A stretch of 64,000 bases of DNA from Bacteroidales bacterium (lineage in GTDB: Bacteria; Bacteroidota; Bacteroidia; Bacteroidales; GCA-2748055), in NCBI GenBank assembly GCA_029210585.1, contig JARGFP010000017.1, positions 1 through 64,000 of the forward strand. Direction: 5' to 3'. Position numbers and translations under genes: made by a program. Positions 26,964-36,526 of this stretch are shown here, piece after piece (position 1 is the first letter of the stretch; the number at the start of each line of letters is the position of its first letter). The notes under the pieces are model-generated. The model searched no databases. It saw nothing but the letters and a program-made list of their open reading frames with translations, and was not told the DNA's origin.

Positions 26964-29900
26964 TTATTCCCCTTTTTGAATGTACCCTATGATTGCATTT
27001 GAGACGGCCCGGGGTTGCGGGGGCAATGCATATACATTGTATTCATACTCCTTGTTGTAGGGCGAAATATTCAGCGTGTTCCCGCCTGCATACAGGGTGC
27101 TGCTTCCTCCCGGATCGAAACCCATGGCTTTCACCATGCCTTGTCCGGCAAGTATTTCCGCCATATCGTGGTGTGTGGCGCCAACCGATTCCCTGATCCT
27201 GCCATTGACCGTCAGTACCATCAGCTTTCCTGAACCATCCATGCCAACAGCGATCTTGGGTCCCCGCATATCAAAGTAATCCAGCCGGGCCGCCTGGGTT
27301 GCAATAGAAAAAGCCCTTTTCCAGCCCTCTGCCTCCATATCAATGGATTCCTTCCCGTCTTCCAGCAAGAGCGGTCCCGCCTCAATGGCATGCTGAATGC
27401 CCTCCAGTCCCGGAAGTATTATTTCTGTCTCCTGACCGGCACGAAGTCCGGCAGGCAATGTGCCTTCGGGAAAAGAAACGGTGAGTCCTACCGGAATGAT
27501 CCTTGCCTTTTCCTTCGCCCCGGGTGGCAATATCTCCCTGATGGTCCGGCCGGAAAACCTGACAATGGTTCTGCCCGCCGCAGGGATCGTCCGGCCCGGG
27601 TACATCAGGTCATAATAGGCAATGGCATCACCGGGGTCTGCGGGATTGTACTGTTCCCGCTTCAGATCAATGCTCCTTCCTCCCATCTTCAGGGTGATCC
27701 CCGCGGAACAATTTACCCGCTGTATATCAGCCCTGCCTGCTTTATCAATGAGCAGGGCTGCTTTATTGAACAACGGGGGACAAAGACATGTTCCCTCCGT
27801 GACCAGCAGTCCCAGGGGTGAACCGATATAGGATTCTGGCAAACCCAGCTTGCCCACCAGTTCGGGGTTCAGGATATATCCACCATTCCATGCCAGGGAG
27901 GCCTGCTGACCGGTGGAGCGTTCAAACTCCTCCACAAACTCCGAAACAGTTCTTGGTTTTCTCGGTGTATTCACCGCCATGAATCTCCAGTTGTACGCCT
28001 CCAGGTCAATACGCGCATATACTCCGTTATATGGGTTGCCGTCGTCGTACCTTCCGGCAAGATAAGCAGTTTCAACCGGGGTGGACGATTCCGTTTCCCC
28101 TGCAAGATTTTTCAGCACATGCATTACGGGCGAACCCCGCAATTCCGCATCCTCTATCAATGCTTCCTTCAGCGCCAGCTCCCCCATTTTTTTCTCCAGC
28201 TTCCTGTACAGATCACTTTGTAGTGCAATCTGCAGGTCCAGCGCGGTCTGCACCGGGGTCGGATAAGCCAGCGTGGACCTCAATCCGGCAGGGACAAACT
28301 GGATGTACCCGCTGCCCTGTGGAATACCCATAATGTTTTCCGAAAAGGGCGTGCGGATCCTGCCGATGTGGAACCGGTCCAGGTTAACCATGTCGGTCAT
28401 TAATGCCGCATGCCGCCTGTTGGTAAGTAAAAAACCACCTTGCTCGCGAATCTTCCGCAAGATCCGTAAGGGCTTTTCACCCAACTGCGGAAAATGAATG
28501 CCCACACACAACTGCAGCGTGGAAACAATGCGCACCAGCCCGTGTTCGTACAACAGCTTCAGCTCATTGGAAAGTCCTGTTTCAATATAATTTTCAATCT
28601 CCTGCCGGTTGAGCTGTTTCCCGAGTTTCTGCTCCTGGGCGAAAATATATACAGGGGCTACCTGCTCCCTGTGCTCCAGCAACAGCGCCTCCGTTACTTC
28701 CTCTTCAATGGGAATGTTCAACCGCGACCGGATGGCCTGAAGGGCAAAAAATTCCAGCTCATACATGATGAATTCGCCCGGGAAATAGGCAATGGGAAGG
28801 TTTTCCTTCAGTTTCGCGATCAGCAATTCACGGTTATCGATCGCCAGGTAGTTGGAGGCTGTCATCTGCAGCAACGCCAGGTTCCAGTCTGTAAAAAACT
28901 GCGGGCTCAGATCCACCTTTACCTGGGAAACAGGTTGCACGATCCGCATGTACAACAGGTTGACAATACCTGTCAGCTCCTGGAATGTATAGTCCTGGTA
29001 TGGATAGTAATTGTTGTTCCTGTGACGGTACGACATGGAATGGTCGTGCCGCACCTTCACCTCGCCATCAACGATATGAAACAGCTGCTCGACGGCATCA
29101 AAAAAAGAATCTCTTTTCTCCCGGGGAATATATTCCGCTTCCGGATCGTTGCGAAGGATCTCGCGGGCAAAATAAAAGGTGCTTCCCCTTACGATCTGCT
29201 GTTCCACGCGGAAATAACTGGGGTCGATCAATGATTTCAGCATCAGCATATAAGCCAGCCTGCCGTAACCGGGCAGATAATGCCTGTGCTGCTGACTGAT
29301 CAGGAAATCAAGGTCTTCATTTCTGAACTGTACACGATCCCTGTAATCCGCAAGTGCCCTGCGCGCCTCCTTCCGTTCGAATTCCACGGGTTGCAACTGG
29401 CTATGGAGTTTTTTAATGATGCGACTGATATTCTCCTCCAGGGCATCCATGCTGTAGCGTTGCGCGACGATCTTTATGTTATGCAAGGTGTCACCTGCAA
29501 ATTTGTGCGGAAAAAAGACCCGCTCAATGAGCTGGTCCACCATGCGCCTGCTGATCTTCTTCCCCCTGAACTCATATACGCGTAAACGGTCATTCTCCCC
29601 GAGGTGCTCGCCGATAACCTCTGAATACACCGCTTCCGGCTCATAGCGGCGGCAGAAGATTGGCGTTCCGCAAGCCGTTGCTTCAATGATGGGAAGTCCA
29701 CGGCCTTCGGTCTTGCTCGGTAAAAGGATCAGCGAAGCGATGTTATAAAGGTCCGGAATTCCGATGGGGCTTTCAAACCGCCTGATAAAAGAATCCCTGT
29801 CCATCTCCCCCAGCAACAATGCCAGGTATACCCTGCTCCTGAATGGTTCAGGTACATCCGCAATCAACTGCCGGAACCGTTTCAGTACTTTCCGGAAATA

Positions 29901-31139
29901 ATCGTAATGCCCGGAGGCAATGGGCCCGCTGATAAGCAATGTGATTTTTAGGTTGGGTGTGGAGATCAGCCTGTTCTGCATCTCCATGTTGTCAATGATT
30001 TTTTTCAGTAAGCTGAAACCCAGTTCAATCCTTTTTCTTGAAATAATCCGGGTCGGCTGCAGGAAGATAATGTTTTCGGCACTGAATTTCTCTACGGGAC
30101 ACGTCTTGTGACCGATCAGTATGGGCCTGGGTTTTTTTTCTGAAACAAGCGGACCGGCCTCCACATCTTCCACGGAATAGCAAACAAGGCGCTTCCTGTA
30201 ACGTGCCAGGATCGTCTCGAACTGAAGGATGGTATTAATGTTGCGCCGCTTGTCGTTCTTGGTATAGGCCCTGGTGTCCACAGCTGTACCTATCTCCATC
30301 ACCCTGGAAGGATTGTGTCCCTTGTATCTCACCAAATGGTCTGTTTGGGTGCTGTTGATGTTCACGTTCAGCCAGAATTTCGACTCCCACGGAAACAACA
30401 GCTCAATAATCGAGAAAACCTCTCCCAGGTGGGCATTGGTGAAGAAAAAATCGCGGATTCCCTTTTTCAATCCTTTCGAACTCCTGTCGAACCGGCTGTT
30501 GCCACCCTCAAAATAAAAGTCGTGGTTGTTATTGATCACCGGGATCTTCAGAAATTCCGAAAGCAACACCAGCGCAAGTGCCGCTGAAACATTCCCTGGA
30601 TTGGAACACACATTGACAACATACAATACTTCTATCCCCTGCTCCCGGACATAGGTTCCCAGCTTTTTCACAATACGCAGGGTCTCTTCCCAGAACGTTT
30701 CGATCAATGCATTGTAGCTTTTGCTTCCCCGTTCCAGCTCCTGCATAAAGAAGGGTTCGTACAAATCCCACTCGTTGAATCCCGCTAACTCAGGAATTCT
30801 GTACCGTATGTACCGGCCGGGAATGACCGTTTCTGATTTGTTCCTGAACGCCCCGCCAATATAATGCACCGGAATACCCGGAAACTGCTTTTCAATGAGC
30901 GCGGCATATTTTCCTGTTTCCACCGTCACCCCATCCACCATATAATGAAACGTCACAAATCCAATCCCCCCGTTTCGCAAACGCGCAGAAAAATTTTCAA
31001 ATCTTTCAGGTACACAACGCTCCTCCTGCGCATGCTCCTCCCTGAACCGGTCAATAAAGAGACCCAGGTCAAACCACGTATGGATCTTCTCCCTGTTCAG
31101 CGCCCCAAGCAGCTTTTTTACATCATGATCTTTTTTCAT
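26964..31139 (-). CDS. Glycosyltransferase/phosphodiester glycosidase fusion protein
   Basis: A 1391-residue protein. About residues 58-585 form a GT-B glycosyltransferase: GIGFVTFHYMVDGVTVETGK at the N-terminus, RIISRKRIELGF, and the GT4 E-x7-E motif EGRGLPIIE (Glu478, Glu486). Residues 590-1030 are alpha-rich and not recognised. Residues 1035-1390 match the phosphodiester glycosidase (NAGPA/DUF2233) family: LAWNGGYILNP, GPLLLEDG, RGPKIAVGMDGSGK and GFDPGGSSTLYAGG, where Asp1342-Pro replaces the usual DGGGSS. No signal peptide or membrane segment is seen. NAGPA enzymes remove a sugar from a phosphodiester, while the glycosyltransferase half would add one, so one chain may build and trim a glycan. 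hemW follows after 4 bases. Domain calls are sound; the role is inference. Confidence 0.85.
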   Translation of the reverse strand: MKKDHDVKKLLGALNREKIHTWFDLGLFIDRFREEHAQEERCVPERFENFSARLRNGGIGFVTFHYMVDGVTVETGKYAALIEKQFPGIPVHYIGGAFRNKSETVIPGRYIRYRIPELAGFNEWDLYEPFFMQELERGSKSYNALIETFWEETLRIVKKLGTYVREQGIEVLYVVNVCSNPGNVSAALALVLLSEFLKIPVINNNHDFYFEGGNSRFDRSSKGLKKGIRDFFFTNAHLGEVFSIIELLFPWESKFWLNVNINSTQTDHLVRYKGHNPSRVMEIGTAVDTRAYTKNDKRRNINTILQFETILARYRKRLVCYSVEDVEAGPLVSEKKPRPILIGHKTCPVEKFSAENIIFLQPTRIISRKRIELGFSLLKKIIDNMEMQNRLISTPNLKITLLISGPIASGHYDYFRKVLKRFRQLIADVPEPFRSRVYLALLLGEMDRDSFIRRFESPIGIPDLYNIASLILLPSKTEGRGLPIIEATACGTPIFCRRYEPEAVYSEVIGEHLGENDRLRVYEFRGKKISRRMVDQLIERVFFPHKFAGDTLHNIKIVAQRYSMDALEENISRIIKKLHSQLQPVEFERKEARRALADYRDRVQFRNEDLDFLISQQHRHYLPGYGRLAYMLMLKSLIDPSYFRVEQQIVRGSTFYFAREILRNDPEAEYIPREKRDSFFDAVEQLFHIVDGEVKVRHDHSMSYRHRNNNYYPYQDYTFQELTGIVNLLYMRIVQPVSQVKVDLSPQFFTDWNLALLQMTASNYLAIDNRELLIAKLKENLPIAYFPGEFIMYELEFFALQAIRSRLNIPIEEEVTEALLLEHREQVAPVYIFAQEQKLGKQLNRQEIENYIETGLSNELKLLYEHGLVRIVSTLQLCVGIHFPQLGEKPLRILRKIREQGGFLLTNRRHAALMTDMVNLDRFHIGRIRTPFSENIMGIPQGSGYIQFVPAGLRSTLAYPTPVQTALDLQIALQSDLYRKLEKKMGELALKEALIEDAELRGSPVMHVLKNLAGETESSTPVETAYLAGRYDDGNPYNGVYARIDLEAYNWRFMAVNTPRKPRTVSEFVEEFERSTGQQASLAWNGGYILNPELVGKLGLPESYIGSPLGLLVTEGTCLCPPLFNKAALLIDKAGRADIQRVNCSAGITLKMGGRSIDLKREQYNPADPGDAIAYYDLMYPGRTIPAAGRTIVRFSGRTIREILPPGAKEKARIIPVGLTVSFPEGTLPAGLRAGQETEIILPGLEGIQHAIEAGPLLLEDGKESIDMEAEGWKRAFSIATQAARLDYFDMRGPKIAVGMDGSGKLMVLTVNGRIRESVGATHHDMAEILAGQGMVKAMGFDPGGSSTLYAGGNTLNISPYNKEYEYNVYALPPQPRAVSNAIIGYIQKGE

Positions 31140-31219
31140 CGGCGGTGCCGGATTAATTTATTGCGATCCGAAAAGTTTATAAATTTAATAAATTCTACCT
31201 TTACAGTCAATTTTTCATT

Positions 31220-31600
31220 ATGGACAGACATGCACGCAGGGCGGTGGTCCTGACAATCCTTTTCGCTATATTATTATTGGTACTGAGTATTATCCCGGGA
31301 GATATGACGGGCACCCCGGGTGGATTCTATTTTGAAGGAATAGACAAAGTAATGCACGCCCTGATGTATGGTGTGTTTTCGCTTCTGGTAACAAATGTCT
31401 ACCTGGCTTTCTACAAAATAAAATTCTGGCCCTTGCTGCTGCTGGTCTGTATCACCTGGTTCTACTCCATCCTGATGGAAATACTCCAATTGTACCTGGT
31501 TTCCACCAGGTCAGGAGAACTGCTCGACGCCGTTGCTAATTTTGCCGGTATCGTGATCGGAAACCTGGCATTCATAGGTTATAAAAAACTCAGATACTGA
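31220..31600 (+). CDS. VanZ-like family membrane protein
   Basis: A 126-residue protein with four predicted membrane segments, matching the VanZ-like family (FEGIDKVMHALMYGVFSLL and ILMEILQLYLVSTRSGELLD). VanZ itself gives low-level teicoplanin resistance, but most family members are uncharacterised, so resistance should not be assumed. TACCTTTA (31196-31203) is a near match to the -7 box. Its end overlaps the end of the Rrf2 gene by 11 bases in a tail-to-tail arrangement. Confidence 0.85.
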   Translation: MDRHARRAVVLTILFAILLLVLSIIPGDMTGTPGGFYFEGIDKVMHALMYGVFSLLVTNVYLAFYKIKFWPLLLLVCITWFYSILMEILQLYLVSTRSGELLDAVANFAGIVIGNLAFIGYKKLRY

Positions 31601-32021
31601 TCCTGTCGCTGTCCCTGCGAAATTCCGTCGACAAGTCGGCTATGGTCTGGTTCAGAAAAAAATGCTTCAGTTCCTTTCTGATCGGTGTTACACTGTCGTG
31701 AATACCACAGGGAGATTCGTCTGAACACGGCGTAGTCCTTACCAGGCAGGTATCAAAAATGTCTGTTCCATCCACAATCTCCACGATGTCCATCAGGGAA
31801 ATATCCTCCGCAGGCCTTCCCAGACTAAATCCACCGTGAGGACCCTTGGTAGAAATGAGCAGCTTGTTTCTCGCCAGCGACTGCAGAATCTTTCCCAGAA
31901 ATGGTGTGGGAATTTCGAGCTTCCCGGATATTTCCCGGATTCCGGCTTTCTTTTCCGGGGAAGCATATACGGAAATGTAGACCACGGCCCTGATCGCATA
32001 TTTACAGGTATTGGATAACAT
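31590..32021 (-). CDS. Rrf2 family iron-sulfur transcriptional regulator
   Basis: A 143-residue winged-helix regulator of the Rrf2 family (IREISGKLEIPTPFLGKILQ is the DNA-recognition region). It has three cysteines, Cys92, Cys99 and Cys105 (CLVRTTPCSDESPC), in almost the same positions as the iron-sulfur ligands of IscR. It is therefore likely to sense iron-sulfur status, oxidative stress or nitric oxide. No iron-sulfur assembly genes are nearby. It follows rpiB by 3 bases and is probably co-transcribed with it. Confidence 0.92.
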   Translation of the reverse strand: MLSNTCKYAIRAVVYISVYASPEKKAGIREISGKLEIPTPFLGKILQSLARNKLLISTKGPHGGFSLGRPAEDISLMDIVEIVDGTDIFDTCLVRTTPCSDESPCGIHDSVTPIRKELKHFFLNQTIADLSTEFRRDSDRISI

Positions 32022-32024
32022 ATC

Positions 32025-32465
32025 TTAAGGGTCTATTTTTTTTATTCTTTTTTCATGCCGTCCTCCGTCAAAATCTGTTGAAAGGAAAATGTCGACGATG
32101 TTCCTTGCCATCTCCTTATCAATATAACGCGCAGGAAGAGAACAAATATTGGCATCATTGTGCCTGCGCGCCATCTCAGCAATCTCTTCATTCCAGCAGA
32201 TCGCTCCGCGAACACCTTCGTGCTTATTGGTGGTCATGTTGATCCCGTTCCCCGACCCGCAGATGGATATCCCCAGTTGATAGGTGCCTTCACCAACAGC
32301 CTTTCCCAGTTGATGTCCGAAATCCGGATAATCAACTGCAGCCTTACTATCTGTTCCAAGGTCCACAATTTCAACACCCTGTTCCTTCAGGTGTTCTTTC
32401 AACATTTGCTTGATCTCAAATCCTGCATGATCACTGGCGATGACAATTGGAAAAGAAATATTCAT
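32025..32465 (-). CDS. rpiB: Ribose-5-phosphate isomerase B
   Basis: Interconverts ribose 5-phosphate and ribulose 5-phosphate in the pentose phosphate pathway. The 146-residue protein has the LacA/RpiB fold with IASDHAGFE at the N-terminus, the catalytic cysteine in ISICGSGNGI (Cys69), and HNDANICSLPAR. Length and motifs are typical. On the minus strand TATATTTA (32483-32490) with TTTA 21 bases upstream (32512-32515) may be its promoter. It leads the Rrf2 regulator gene. Confidence 0.95.
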   Translation of the reverse strand: MNISFPIVIASDHAGFEIKQMLKEHLKEQGVEIVDLGTDSKAAVDYPDFGHQLGKAVGEGTYQLGISICGSGNGINMTTNKHEGVRGAICWNEEIAEMARRHNDANICSLPARYIDKEMARNIVDIFLSTDFDGGRHEKRIKKIDP

Positions 32466-32910
32466 GGATGAGAAATAATAAGTAAATATATGCCCGTTTT
32501 ACTAGTGGGCGTAAACTTTTAACAAAAATAGTGTTAATTTGTTGTTAATTGATTTTTATAGTAAATCAAAAAAAGTTCTTGCATTTTCTGGAAAAGATTC
32601 TCTTAATGTTTTTGATCTGATATTCAAATTTTGTGTGCCTCTTTTTTATGTGAATATTGAACAAGATCTTAACAGTAGTAAACAGGGAAAAGTGAGAAAG
32701 TTTCACACACCAACCAATATCAACAGGTTGTGAATAATAACTGTAAATTACAGGAAATCAAAACAGATTGGCCTTAACAATTGTTAACCTGTTGTTATTA
32801 TTCAGTGTATAATTACTGTACCGTGAAACACCAATTACTTTTTAACAGAATGAACAGGATATCATCATCATTAAGAAGATTTAAATTTGAATTATAATAA
32901 TATTGATTTT
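32466..32910. other. AT-rich intergenic region, candidate replication origin
   Basis: A divergent gap between rpiB and nadA. It contains a consensus DnaA box on the minus strand (TTATTCACA; TGTGAATAA at 32729-32737), a one-mismatch box (32649-32657), a perfect 14-bp palindrome TTAACAATTGTTAA (32774-32787), a CTGTAA-A-TTACAG repeat (from 32741) and a pair of inverted modules (32721-32741 and 32786-32803). Genes to the right are mostly on the plus strand and G-rich. Genes to the left are mixed, and the plus strand there is C-rich or neutral. Two parS sites lie 16 kb away. Only one perfect DnaA box is present, so the origin call is tentative; the region could also be a plain double promoter. Confidence 0.35.
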
Positions 32911-33909
32911 ATGAGGCGTGTTGAAAAACTTCATATGGAAAAAGGTTATGTGGAGCATCCGATCGATGGATCATTGAATGTGCTGGAAGAGATTGATCGC
33001 ATGCGAAAAGAAAAAAACGCAGTGATACTGGCCCACTATTACCAGGAAAGTGAAATTCAGGATATAGCAGATTTTGTGGGCGACAGCCTGGACCTTTCAC
33101 GGAAAGCTGCCAGTACCGATGCGGATATCATCGTTTTTGCCGGTGTCCATTTTATGGCAGAAACCGCTAAAATACTTTCACCCGCTAAAAGGGTGTTGCT
33201 GCCCGACCTCATGGCCGGTTGCTCCCTGGCCGACTCCTGTCCGCCAGAAGATTTTGCAGCATTCAGGGAAAAATACCCGGGACATACCGTGGTATCCTAT
33301 GTAAATACGACCGCTGAAATAAAGGCACTTACAGACATCGTCTGTACATCTGCCAATGCTGTTCCAATTATCAACAGTCTTCCGGAGAATGAAAAAATCA
33401 TATTTGCTCCCGACCGAAACCTGGGAAACTATATCAACAGCCTGACCGGAAGGAACATGGTAATATGGGATGGTGCATGCCATGTGCATGAAGAATTCAG
33501 TCTTGAAAGGATCCTCGAACTCAAAGCTGCACATCCGGACGCCAAAATCATCGCCCACCCTGAATGTGAAAAACCAGTAAGAATCGTTGCCGATCACATC
33601 GGATCTACTTCGTCACTTCTTCGTTTTACGCAGGAGGACAGCGGAAATACCTATATTGTTGCCACCGAATCGGGAATCCTGCACCAAATGAAACTGGCGC
33701 GACCGGAAAAACATTTCATTGCAGCCCCTCCGAAAGATTCAACTTGTGCGTGCAATGACTGCAAATATATGAAGCTTATAACCGTTAATAAGATATACAA
33801 TACATTGAAATTTGAGCAACCTGAAATAACCATGGACAAATCACTGATGAAACAGGCAGAAGGATCCATACGCAGGATGCTGGAAATATCTAACAAATTG
33901 GGATTATAG
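32911..33909 (+). CDS. nadA: Quinolinate synthase
   Basis: Condenses iminoaspartate with dihydroxyacetone phosphate to give quinolinate, a step in NAD synthesis, using a [4Fe-4S] cluster. The roughly 332-residue protein has [33 protein letters not shown], and the three cluster cysteines in [17 protein letters not shown] and the CACNDC region. The start could be ATG 32911, ATG 32935 or TTG 32887. The nadB and nadC genes that often accompany it are not in the window. Confidence 0.95.
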   Translation: MRRVEKLHMEKGYVEHPIDGSLNVLEEIDRMRKEKNAVILAHYYQESEIQDIADFVGDSLDLSRKAASTDADIIVFAGVHFMAETAKILSPAKRVLLPDLMAGCSLADSCPPEDFAAFREKYPGHTVVSYVNTTAEIKALTDIVCTSANAVPIINSLPENEKIIFAPDRNLGNYINSLTGRNMVIWDGACHVHEEFSLERILELKAAHPDAKIIAHPECEKPVRIVADHIGSTSSLLRFTQEDSGNTYIVATESGILHQMKLARPEKHFIAAPPKDSTCACNDCKYMKLITVNKIYNTLKFEQPEITMDKSLMKQAEGSIRRMLEISNKLGL

Positions 33910-33913
33910 ATCA

Positions 33914-35500
33914 TTGTTGACACGTAAAAATATAATACATTTTCTACCGCTGCTGGTCAGTTTGCTGGTGTTGTTTTTTCACCAGCCGGTATATGGACAA
34001 CTGGACATTCAAAACGGTCCGGTGAAAATCTATTATCCCAACAGACAGGTCTCAAGTGAAGGGTTTGTAAGAGACGGGAAACCCGATGGTTACTGGAAAA
34101 CATATTACGTAACAGGAGTCATAAAATCAGAAGGGAAAAGACATAATTTTTTGCTCGACAGTACCTGGAATTTCTATAACCAGTCGGGAGAACTCATGGA
34201 GGTGATCAACTACCAGCTGGGTAAAAAAAGCGGCTATACCTATACGTATACCTATGACAATCCTGAAATGCCTGGACGCAGGACATTGGTTTCCAAAGAA
34301 TTGTATATAAATGACAGAAAAGAGGGAAATTCATATTTCTACTACAATACCGGTGAGCTGAAAAAGATCCTGTCGTTCAGGAATGGAAAAAAAGAAGGGT
34401 ATGCAAAACAGTTCGACAGGGACAGTACTGTCATTACACTGGAACAATACCAGGACGATTATTTGATCAGCCGTGAACGGATCAACAGGACCGATGCTGA
34501 TGGTTTGAAACAGGGTACATATAAAAGCTTTTATGAAGATGGCTCAGTAAAAAGGGAAGAAAATTACCTGGAAGGGGAATTGCATGGATACTTCAGGGAA
34601 TACGATGAACAGGGAAGATTGCTTCAGACACTCAGGTATGAACGCGGTGCGGTAATCGAAGAAATTGAAGAGGAAGCCAGGGAAATCATCGATTTCAAAA
34701 GAACTTACGATGAGCAGGGAAGACTCATTTTTTCAGGAGGATACAAGGAAGAAATCCCGATCGGGATTCATCGGTTCTTCGATAGCACGGGTACAGTGAC
34801 CAATGCATATGTCTATAATGAAAACGGACAAAAAACCGCTGAAGGAATCGTTGATGAACAAGGGAACAGGAGAGGAGAATGGACCGAATTTTACCCTGAA
34901 GGAGAGGTGCGTGCAAAGGGAGCATACAGGAACAACAGGCAGAGCGGTGAATGGACTTACTACTTCCGGAATGGAAAGGTCGAACAAAGGGGAAATTTCC
35001 TTAACGGAAGGCATGACGGACAGTGGACCTGGTATTATGAATCGGGACAGGTCTGGAGGGAGGAATTTTATTTTAACGGACAGGAAGACGGATTTGCCGT
35101 TGAATATGATCAGCAGGGAAATGTGATCGCGGAAGGAGGCTATATCAGCGGTGAAAAAGATGGTCCTTGGAGCTATGATGTGGGAGACCAAAGGGAAGAA
35201 GGAAAATATATCTTTGGACTGAGAGAAGGAGAATGGACCTATTATTTTGACGATGGTTCCATTCATTTCAAAGGAAATTATGTACAGGGAATGCCCCATG
35301 GAAGACAAATTTATTTTTACCAGGACGGAACCATACGGGAGGAACAATATTACGAGAACGGTGTAAGGGAAAAGACCTGGCGGAAATATGACAGGTCAGG
35401 TAACACTGAAATTGCCATCACATACAGAAACAACCTGGAAGTGCGGATCAATGGCATAAGGACCAGGTTGCCCGAGGGTGATATTAAACGCATACATTAG
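33914..35500 (+). CDS. MORN-repeat (YwqK-type) exported protein
   Basis: A 528-residue protein with an N-terminal hydrophobic signal (FLPLLVSLLVLFFHQPVYG) and about fifteen MORN_2-type repeats of roughly 20-25 residues. Typical units are GEWTYYFRNGKVEQRGNF, GQWTWYYESGQVWREEFYF and GYWKTYYVTGVIKSEGK. Such repeats form a flat beta ribbon. In Bacteroidetes they occur in exported proteins of mostly unknown role; the label antitoxin attached to YwqK is not well supported. No ATG is available near the signal peptide, so the start is probably TTG 33914 or 33917. It begins 4 bases after nadA and ends directly before ruvB. Confidence 0.82.
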   Translation: MLTRKNIIHFLPLLVSLLVLFFHQPVYGQLDIQNGPVKIYYPNRQVSSEGFVRDGKPDGYWKTYYVTGVIKSEGKRHNFLLDSTWNFYNQSGELMEVINYQLGKKSGYTYTYTYDNPEMPGRRTLVSKELYINDRKEGNSYFYYNTGELKKILSFRNGKKEGYAKQFDRDSTVITLEQYQDDYLISRERINRTDADGLKQGTYKSFYEDGSVKREENYLEGELHGYFREYDEQGRLLQTLRYERGAVIEEIEEEAREIIDFKRTYDEQGRLIFSGGYKEEIPIGIHRFFDSTGTVTNAYVYNENGQKTAEGIVDEQGNRRGEWTEFYPEGEVRAKGAYRNNRQSGEWTYYFRNGKVEQRGNFLNGRHDGQWTWYYESGQVWREEFYFNGQEDGFAVEYDQQGNVIAEGGYISGEKDGPWSYDVGDQREEGKYIFGLREGEWTYYFDDGSIHFKGNYVQGMPHGRQIYFYQDGTIREEQYYENGVREKTWRKYDRSGNTEIAITYRNNLEVRINGIRTRLPEGDIKRIH

Positions 35501-36526
35501 ATGGGAAACAATGAAGACTTTGATTTCAGGGAAGATGAACTGACACAGAAGGACCAGGAACTGGACCGGCAACTGAGACCATTGACCTTCAGCGATTTTG
35601 CAGGACAGAAAAAAATTACCGATAACCTGAAGGTGTTTGTGCAGGCTGCCAACCTGAGGGATGAAGCCCTGGATCATGTATTGCTGCACGGACCGCCGGG
35701 TCTCGGGAAAACCACCCTGGCCAATATCATCGCAAATGAACTGGAAGTCAGCCTCAAAACCACTTCAGGACCAGTATTGGATAAACCAGGCGACCTGGCC
35801 GGGCTGCTGACAGGACTGGAAGTGGGAGATGTGCTCTTTATTGATGAAATTCACAGGTTGTCGCCTATTGTTGAAGAATACCTCTATTCGGCTATGGAGG
35901 ATTATAAGATCGATATCATGATCGACAAAGGTCCGGCAGCACGCTCCGTACAGATTACACTGAATCCATTCACACTCATCGGAGCAACTACACGCTCAGG
36001 ATTACTGACAGGTCCGCTGAGGGCCAGGTTTGGGATTAATTCGCTGCTGGAATATTATGATGCAGAGATACTTACTGGTATTGTGAACCGATCAGCTGAT
36101 ATCCTGGATGTGGAAATTGAAAAACAGGCAGCAAAAGAGATTGCTTCACGCAGCAGGGGAACTCCAAGAATCGCAAATGCTTTGCTCCGCAGGATCAGGG
36201 ATTTTGCACAGGTAAAAGGAAATGGGAAGATCGACCTGGAAATAACCAGGTACGGACTGGAAGCACTCAATATCGACAAATCAGGACTCGATGAAATGGA
36301 TAACAAGATTCTTTCAACCATCATTGATAAATTCAAGGGAGGACCGGTCGGTATCACTACCATTGCCACTGCCGTGGGGGAAGAAGCTGGTACCATAGAA
36401 GAGGTATATGAACCGTTCCTGATCAAGGAGGGATACCTCAAGAGAACGCCGCGCGGCCGTGAAGCCACTGAAATTGCTTACCAGCATTTGGGGAAATATA
36501 AAGGAGATCAGAGCCTCTTGTTTTGA
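35501..36526 (+). CDS. ruvB: Holliday junction branch migration helicase RuvB
   Basis: The ATPase motor that drives branch migration of Holliday junctions with RuvA during recombinational repair. The 341-residue protein has Walker [12 protein letters not shown], Walker [11 protein letters not shown], the sensor 1 region GATTRSGLL, the arginine finger in PLRARFG, and a C-terminal winged helix ([17 protein letters not shown]). It starts at the base after the MORN gene stop codon. ruvA and ruvC are not in the window. Confidence 0.97.
   Translation: MGNNEDFDFREDELTQKDQELDRQLRPLTFSDFAGQKKITDNLKVFVQAANLRDEALDHVLLHGPPGLGKTTLANIIANELEVSLKTTSGPVLDKPGDLAGLLTGLEVGDVLFIDEIHRLSPIVEEYLYSAMEDYKIDIMIDKGPAARSVQITLNPFTLIGATTRSGLLTGPLRARFGINSLLEYYDAEILTGIVNRSADILDVEIEKQAAKEIASRSRGTPRIANALLRRIRDFAQVKGNGKIDLEITRYGLEALNIDKSGLDEMDNKILSTIIDKFKGGPVGITTIATAVGEEAGTIEEVYEPFLIKEGYLKRTPRGREATEIAYQHLGKYKGDQSLLF

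Noticed and set aside
31220..31600. A glycopeptide resistance gene (vanZ)
   Set aside because: Only the broad VanZ-like family is supported; no other van genes are present.
32539..32733. A 64-residue open frame in the rpiB-nadA gap
   Set aside because: AT-rich by composition, no family resemblance and no promoter box; it overlaps the candidate origin repeats.
32466..32910. CRISPR-like short repeats (GTTAA units)
   Set aside because: Units are too short and irregular, without spacers of constant length or cas genes.
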